Shown here in pieces: positions 57,736 to 64,000 of a DNA stretch of 64,000 bases (position 1 is its first letter; each line of letters starts with the position of its first letter). The notes under the pieces are model-generated. The model was not told the DNA's origin. It ran no database searches and was given only the letters and a program-made list of their open reading frames with translations. This stretch comes from Magnaporthiopsis rhizophila (lineage: Eukaryota; Ascomycota; Sordariomycetes; Magnaporthales; Magnaporthaceae): NCBI GenBank assembly GCA_003049465.1, contig PYSS01000025.1, forward strand, positions 186,001-250,000, read 5' to 3'. Made by a program: the position numbers and the translations under genes.

Positions 57736-59124
57736 GTCCCGCTGCTCGCGAGTCGCGCTGCTCGTGGGTGCTCAGGGAGTTTCCTTTTCGGTGTTCCATT
57801 TGCAACATGGATAGTTTCCATAGCACGGGGTAAATATGTGTACCGGTCTGTTCTGTATTGCCATCTTTCTTGGGAGGCGAGAAGAGTTCTAGCGTCAGGC
57901 AGTGTAAGTGTATGTCGCCACATAGGTCTTCTGCGCGCGCATTGAGCATATACTCGGGGTGCTATTCATGAATAAGCCTGGCTCGGACACCAGATCCAGC
58001 GCATCCTTTTCCACGGGTCATGTGGTCGGAGCATCCCTTAGGTCCTCGGTCAGAAAAGCCTGTTATAGTAAGCCAAGGATCGGACGAATCCCTAGCATTC
58101 GGGTGTCAGACTTGCGCGACAATCTGCCCGGGCCTATCTGACGCGACCCGCCCAAATGGCAGAAAATATCGACGCGGAGAATGCGGGCGAGCGACGCCCA
58201 GTTCATCGCGCGCCGCACTCTATTTCCCAACACGCGATACCCCATGACCGACCGGGATGGCACCCAAATGGTGGAGTGTGGCCTGAAAATCACAGGGGTC
58301 TTAAGGCTTGGATGTGGTAGCGGTTGCGGGATGGCAGGCATCTGTCCGCGCACATCGACCCCCAGCCAGCCACAAAAGCAGCCTGGAAAGAGGCTGGACA
58401 ACCACAGCATGGCCAGCCACCACCCCTTGTCAGGGGCTGACAGCCCGAAAAAGACCATTGATGCTCTGCTCCTTCAGGTGTTGGTGAGTCGTGACTGCAA
58501 ACTCTACTGAAAGCGGGAGCGCAAGAGTCAGCAAACTGTTCGCAGCAGCTCACCAATCCGAACGGCCTCGTTCCATCTTAAGCCTGGCGTTTCCCAAAGG
58601 ATCATTGAGCGCTAGCTTGACAGCTGGACCTTCTCGCCCTTCGCCAAAATCCTGTTGCGCCTGCCTCAGCCGTTTTCGACAAAGGCAATCCTTGAGACCC
58701 ACGACGCTGGATTTGATCGGGCCCCTTACCTGGCCCCACCGCGCATGATAGGACAGCCCAGTGAGGAACTGGGCACACGACGTTCAGCAACCTTCACCTG
58801 ACGACCCGACGCAAGCGGCTGCGACAAAGCCACTGCGACTTCCCTCCAGGCGCCGCCCCTCAGCCATCCCACCGGACCCCGACATCGACGAACAAGACGA
58901 TCTCAGCCCACCGGGGCGCAACATTTTCCTGCAGCCCAGAACCCACCACTACGAGACCATAGCGAGACTTCACAATGAGGCGTCATAACCGATAACCGCA
59001 ACTTAGACGGCTTTTGCTCTGTCTTTTTTCTTTTTGGATCTGTTTTTCTTGGACACAACTCTTTTTGGATAATGTTCCAGGGCAGGCGGCGGCATCATTG
59101 TGCTAGGATTAATCGAATTGCAGC
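57736..59124. other. Spacer with possible leader of the Uds1 gene
   Basis: A 75-codon frame at 58761-58988 sits before the next gene and may be an upstream ORF in its leader. It is Pro/Asp-rich and has no family. A T-rich stretch follows at about 59010-59065. No other gene is supported. Confidence 0.4.
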
Positions 59125-62100
59125 ATGAATGGCACCGGATCGAGGGGGCAGCCGAGCTACGGCTACGATGCCCCCCCGCGCATTCCCTCGGCGTCCGAGG
59201 GCATAGTCCCGAGCGGCAAGGCGCTGGTGAACGAGTACAGGACGGACCTTTCAATGACGGGCTTCGGGCCGCAGCAGCCTCGCTTCAATCCGGTATGTTA
59301 TGCGCCTCTGGAGTGACGGGGACTCGGGGTCCTGGGCCGGATTGTACGCCCGAGGGCCCCTGTTGGAGTTGCACGAAAGGCCTGCCGACTAACAATGTCA
59401 CGTTGATTTGGTTGCAGTTGAACTCGGAACGGACGCAGAGCTCGGCGCTCGTCGACCTCAACGACCCCATCCAAGTACATCTCCTGACCGAGACGGCACT
59501 GTCCGACAGCAAGGAGTATGAGATCCTGTCGCAGGAGGAAGTGGATGGGCTGAAGAAGCAGGTCGCCTCCCTGACGCAGCGGATCGAGCAGGCCCGCTCC
59601 AACCTGGCCGTCCAGTCCAAGTACCTGGACGCCGCCACCAACATGACAAAGCTCTACTCAACGAAGAAGAAGAACCTGCTCGGGAATGGCAGGAACAGCC
59701 TAGAGAACTCCGCTCGGGAAGCCGAGACGGAGCGGCAGGCCTGCGAGCGCCGCTGTGAGGACCTGGCTTTGGAGCTCTTCCAGCTCGAGCGCCGCCTTAT
59801 GGAGCCGCGCCGACGCCTATTTGAGCACACGGCCGGCATCTTGCAACTCACTCACCGCTCCGCCAAGAGCCCTGACCTGGGACGCAACAACAGCGTGATG
59901 CAAAACGGCATCCCCGGCAGCCCCGAGAGCCTGTACACATATACCAACCTCCGCTACAGCGTCTCTGACGCACTGCCGACTGAGGAGGACGCATTCTTCG
60001 ATGACCGCAGCCTCTATCTCACTCTCGAACAGCTGGATGAGAAGTCGGGCCGGCCGACGACCCGTAGCCTCAACTCTGCGGCACCCATCAGCATCAACGC
60101 CGCGGCCGCAGGTGCCAACGCCATCGAGATCCCGATCAAGTCGCCCATCAGGGAGCAAACCAATCAGCTGCGTGAGGAGGCCGAGCGCCTGCGCAACGAG
60201 GCCGAGCAGCTGCGGCAGGAGCGTGATAGGGCCCAGGCCCTGGCCGATTCGGTCCAGGTCGAAATGGACGCGCTGCGGCGAGAGAGCGAGGAGAAGTTGA
60301 GGGCGGTGACGGATACGGAGCGCAGGCTCGAGGCTCTCAACATGCAGCTGAGGGAGGTCATCGTTTCGTTCGACCCGGTCCGCAACGGCGGATACCAGCA
60401 ACCGCCGTCGGGCCAGCTGGAGCCGGGAGATATGATCGGCAGCCACGTCGAGTATCTGACTGCAGGCCTCTCAACTGTCAAACAAGAGCAGTATGCGCAG
60501 GCGGCACAGGCCTCAGACGGCTCCAAGGACGCCGAGATGGCGGCCTCGCGCGCCCAGGCCATCGTGGCCCAGTCCGAAGAACGGCTGGCAACGGTGAATC
60601 GACAGCTCGGCTCCGTCCTGCAAATGGCCAACCCGAGCCAGCAGCCGCCCCCGCCGACCACCGGGATGGATCTCGATGGGCAGCTCGGATGGCTGCAGGG
60701 CTCGATTGGGGTGGTCCAGTACGAGCTCTCGCAAGCCTTGGGCGCTTTGTCAGCCTCGTCGGCAGACAGGCAGCAGGTAGAGCAGATCGAGTCGGTCCTC
60801 CGAAACATGTGGGATATGATCCAGAACGGATACGCCGACATACAGCGACGCAACGAGGAGCGAAGACAGGCCCGCAGAGATGCGGGTGTGGGGGCAGAAG
60901 ACGACGGCGACGACGACGAGGTGCCGTTCGACGCCTCGGAGCAGTACACGCTACAGGCATTCTCGACTAAGGTTCAGTGGCTGTACGCGCAGGCGACCAA
61001 CCTCCGTGAGCAAAAATCAGTTCTCAAGCGACAGATCAAGCAGCAGCGTGAGCTCAACAACAAGTCGGATGCACAAAAGGACGCGGAGCTGGAGGGCAAG
61101 ACTGCAGAACTGCAGCAAGCACGCGCACAGCTCGTTGGCAGCGAGAGGCAGGCTCAAGAGGCCCAGGAGAAGCTCGCCAAGGCACTGGCGGACCTCGACG
61201 AGCTCAAGCAGAACGAGGTGACGGCTCTGGCCAACGTGGGCGCGTCAGCTAGGGAGGCCGAAGAAAAGGTCAAAGACCGTGACGCTAAAATGGCCAAGAT
61301 GCAAGACGAGCTCAGGGCGCGCGAGGCGGAGGTGGCGGACACCCAGGCCCGGCTCAAGGAGGCGGAAGCCAAGGCAGATGCCGCTGAGGCCCGCGCCAGA
61401 GATATCGAGGCGCAGGCAGAATCGGCCAAAGTTGCCGCTGGGACCGCGGCGGCCGCGGCTGCTGCGCAGATTGCACAGCTGCAGGAACAGGGTGGAAAAG
61501 CGACGGCGGTCGAGGAGCAGCTCCAGCAACGCGACCTACAGATTAAGTCGATGCAGGCAAAAAGCCGGGAGCTTGAGGACCGGCTGGCGCAGGCCGAGGT
61601 CGAGGTTGGGACCGTGGCGGCCCAGCTCGCAGACGCAGAGGCATCTAAGGCATCGGCCGAGGAAGCCAAGACGGCAGCCGAGGCGCGGGTGGCGGAGCTC
61701 GAGAAGGAGGCCAAGGCCAAGGAGGAGGAGCTGGAGCAGAGCAACATGCAGATCGTCGAGCTTAAGATGGAGGCGACGATCGCCAAGGCCGAGCTCGAGG
61801 GGGCGTACGGATCCCGCTCGGAGCGGGCCAAGGAGGTGGCCAAGCTCAGCAACACGAGCGAGTCGGTGGAGCTGCGGGCGCAGGTTGACAAGCTCAAGGC
61901 GGAGCTGGCCAGCACGCTGACCGAGTTCGAGACGCTCACCAAGGACACTATCAATGCCGAGCGCGAGCGCATGGATATTGAGGGCAAGCTCGACGACGCC
62001 CTCGCGGCCAAGGACGCGCTCGAGGCCGAGGCGACCAGGCTCCGCGAAAAGCTCGACTCGGAGGTGGGCAGGCTGCAGGAGCAGCTCGACGCCGAGAAGC

Positions 62101-62381
62101 TCAAGGCGGCGCCTGCAGCGGGCGCCAGGGCCGGGGCGGGTGCGTCGATGCTCAGCGAGCAGTTCAGGGCGACGATGAAGGAAGAGAGAAAGAAGTTCCA
62201 GGAGGAGCTCAGAGTAAGTCTGGAGAAGCGCCGATTCCCGATTTGGCTCTATTGCTTGATGCTAACCTGACGTGCCTTTCAACAACAGAACGAACAAGCT
62301 CTGAGGAGAAAGTTGGAGGACGAGCTGCGGGCGCTGAGGCGCGCAGCGGGACCAGGCAAGAGCCCTCTAAGCCCGCGATAG
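59125..62381 (+). CDS. Coiled-coil protein with 'Up-regulated during septation' (Uds1) domain, 1018 aa
   Basis: Three exons: 59125-59292, 59418-62213 and 62289-62381, all in phase 0, with introns of 125 and 75 nt. The N-terminus MNGTGSRGQPSYGYDAPPRI is Gly/Pro-rich. The block DLNDPIQVHLLTETALSDSK, with EYEILSQEEVDGLKKQVASL and AATNMTKLYS (about 65-150), matches the Uds1 domain. From about residue 340 to the end it is almost all Ala/Glu/Lys/Gln heptad-rich coiled coil, broken by an ordered stretch about 440-640 and ending NEQALRRKLEDELRALRRA. It is conserved in ascomycetes; a septation or cytoskeletal scaffold role is inferred from the domain name. The small last exon is needed for the end of the coiled coil. 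Confidence 0.88.
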
Positions 62382-63607
62382 TCTCGGGGCTCGAGGGGCT
62401 CCACTGCCGCGCCCCATCATCACCATCACCAACCGAGGCCGACGCCATTGTCGCCAAAGAAGCCGCTGCCTCAGCAAGTCGACAGACTTCGCGTTCCGTC
62501 GCCACGGAAGATTCGGCTACGCCAGTCATGGGTCAAGCCATAGACCACACACATACACGCACATTATTTATAATTTCCCGAGGCCGCCTCTCTCGTCCTC
62601 ATTGGCTGCTCGTCGGGCATCACATACCATCTCTCTGCGTTGTATAATATTTACAAAGAGGATTCGTCAGGGGATAAAAAGGAGGCGACCACCTTGCCTG
62701 TACATATATCATTTTCTGCAGAGGGGCTTTCCTGTCTATGAGGGATGGCAGGCTTTTTGCTACTATTATTTTTATTTTGATGCTGGGGAGATTCCTGGGT
62801 GGCTTAGCGGTCACATTTTATATCCTTTTTTGGACATTATGGGGAACGAAGGGGTGATGACATGCATTTTATGCGTACATAAGGGGGACTTTCTGGATGC
62901 ACAGACAGTCCGGAGGGAGTTAGGTAGTTTGGGACAGATCTGCTTTTTTGGATGTCAGACGGACAGGGAAAACCTGGAAATGGAATACTTTGTTTTTGAC
63001 TGGTCACGCGAGCAACTGCATGCATACCGTGTTTCTTTCCCTCCCGAAAAATTTGATGCTGACATGGTGTGTTCCATGCATGCGGCGGCTTATTATTTTC
63101 GCAAACGATACCCGATGCGCACATGCGCACATGCAACTTACTAGGTAGAGGGACTTATCTTGCTGCGTCATCATCTCATTCGTCAGCCTCGTCTGGGTCG
63201 GTGCGACCTGCTGGATCTGGGAAGGCTGCGGCTGACTGCGGCCTCATCCGTCGACCGCCCGTTTATTCGATGAAATCGGCAGGGAGATGAACATATCAAT
63301 TTTTTTCCCTTCTGCACAACGACACGAGATTTGTGGCTACCAGAGAAAGTGATATGTGGCTGCCTGCAAGGCGCTGAGAAAGGATAAAAAGAAAGAAAGA
63401 AAGAAAAAAAGATCTCGTGCCCTGGTTTTTCATATATACCGTCACACACACGAGCTCGAACGAAGCGCGCATGCTCGGTCGGGGCACCACAGCAAAAAAA
63501 CAACAACCACGAGAAGCAGCCGTCGTGTTGATGATGAAAGAAGACTTTAAGAGGCAAAGGGAAAAAGAAACAAAAAGGGACAAAAGAAACGAATAACATA
63601 AGGGAAA
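62382..63607. other. Spacer downstream of the Uds1 gene
   Basis: Probably begins with the 3' UTR. The plus-strand frame 62602-63144 (180 aa) has no ATG at its 5' end and reads as random aromatic and Cys-rich sequence, so it was not accepted. T-rich runs on the minus strand near 63540-63600 follow the tRNA-related element. Confidence 0.4.
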
Positions 63608-63737
63608 CCCCGGATCCGAGCCTGGACGGGGCGGACCCCGCCCAGGCTCGAACCCGGGGCTTCCCCCCCTACTAAGTGGGATCCAAGTAGCAGACCTTAC
63701 ACTTGTAAGCGTCCTAACCACTTGGGCCACCACGTTT
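63608..63737 (-). mobile_element. tRNA-related (SINE-like) element, copy 2, with long 3' hairpin
   Basis: On the minus strand an A-box-like TGGCCCAAGTGGTTAGGACGC lies at 63729-63709 and a B-box-like GGTTCGAGCC at 63654-63645. A short hairpin (CTTAC/GTAAG) sits where an anticodon arm would be, with a loop too short for a functional tRNA. The 24-base arms 63608-63631 and 63636-63659 pair with three wobble positions and a four-base loop. Copy 1 at 8341 has the same plan. At the centre of the stem copy 1 reads GGGTAGGG against CCCTACCC and copy 2 GGGCGGGG against CCCCGTCC, so pairing is kept while the bases differ. T-rich sequence follows downstream on the minus strand. Confidence 0.6.
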
Positions 63738-64000
63738 CGGGATGGTAGTTTCGCCACGGACCCAACCTATAAAGGGTGGAGGCAGGTCTCCCAGTGGAGG
63801 GTCGGCTGTTGGCCCGAGGCCCGTCTGATATCCCGACCGGAGGCTGCACCGCGGAGGGCAAAGGCGCGCACGACCCGCCCACCTTTTGGAGCTGACAGTA
63901 GGATGATGCTATTCGCTGCCCATGGTGCGTGGTGGTGGCCTTGATTGATGTCGCAGTCGTCACCACTCCCGTCGATGTGCATGCATGCCCACCCTTTCCG
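63738..64000. other. Window end, nothing recognised
   Basis: 263 bases after the tRNA-related element. The minus-strand frames ending here are shadows of the element. No gene is visible before the window ends. Confidence 0.4.

Noticed and set aside
62602..63144. 180-aa frame after the Uds1 gene
   Set aside because: No ATG at the start, aromatic- and Cys-rich composition unlike a folded domain, probably 3' UTR.

Overview
The window reads as chromosomal DNA of a filamentous ascomycete, most likely a Sordariomycete. Genes are GC-rich, split by short introns (mostly 55-160 nt) with GTRAGT-type donors, and lie on both strands with long untranslated spacers. There are no operons. The families are fungal housekeeping genes plus some fungus-specific ones (a Dsc2-like rhomboid protein, a septation-associated coiled-coil protein, a small Kex2-type secreted protein). 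The genus cannot be fixed from sequence alone.

Layout. 0-8 kb: a small SET-domain protein, a type II membrane protein and a fungal protein of unknown function. 9-16 kb: a possible small Cys-rich protein, the PLP-homeostasis protein (YggS/PLPBP family) and AP-2 alpha-adaptin. 16-28 kb: the complex I assembly methyltransferase NDUFAF5, ARPC5 (Arp2/3), the pre-mRNA endonuclease Ysh1/CPSF73 divergent from TFIID subunit TAF4, and an APH-family kinase-like protein. 32-47 kb: a large low-complexity protein with an N-terminal eIF4E-binding-type motif, ribosomal protein L26, a small Kex2-type secreted protein, V-ATPase subunit a and an F-box/LRR protein. 51-62 kb: an ING/PHD chromatin protein, a cis-prenyltransferase (dolichol synthesis), the Dsc2/UBAC2-like protein and a Uds1-domain coiled-coil protein. 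The genes do not form one pathway. Loose themes are gene expression (SET, TAF4, ING, Ysh1, L26, putative 4E-binding protein) and endomembrane traffic (AP-2, V-ATPase, Dsc2-like, prenyltransferase).

Intron-exon models were built by hand. For each multi-exon gene the phases join, the exon lengths sum to a multiple of three, and the joined protein keeps family motifs across the junctions. No transcript data were available.

Between genes the most interesting items are: two dispersed tRNA-related elements with a near-perfect long hairpin just after box B (8.34 kb and 63.6 kb); an imperfect inverted repeat of about 330 bp starting 18 bases after the SET-gene stop; a polypyrimidine minisatellite of about 170 bp between two divergent genes; and long A/T homopolymers, three of them placed directly after 5' splice sites. 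No mobile-element ORF, rRNA gene, CRISPR array or secondary-metabolite cluster was seen.
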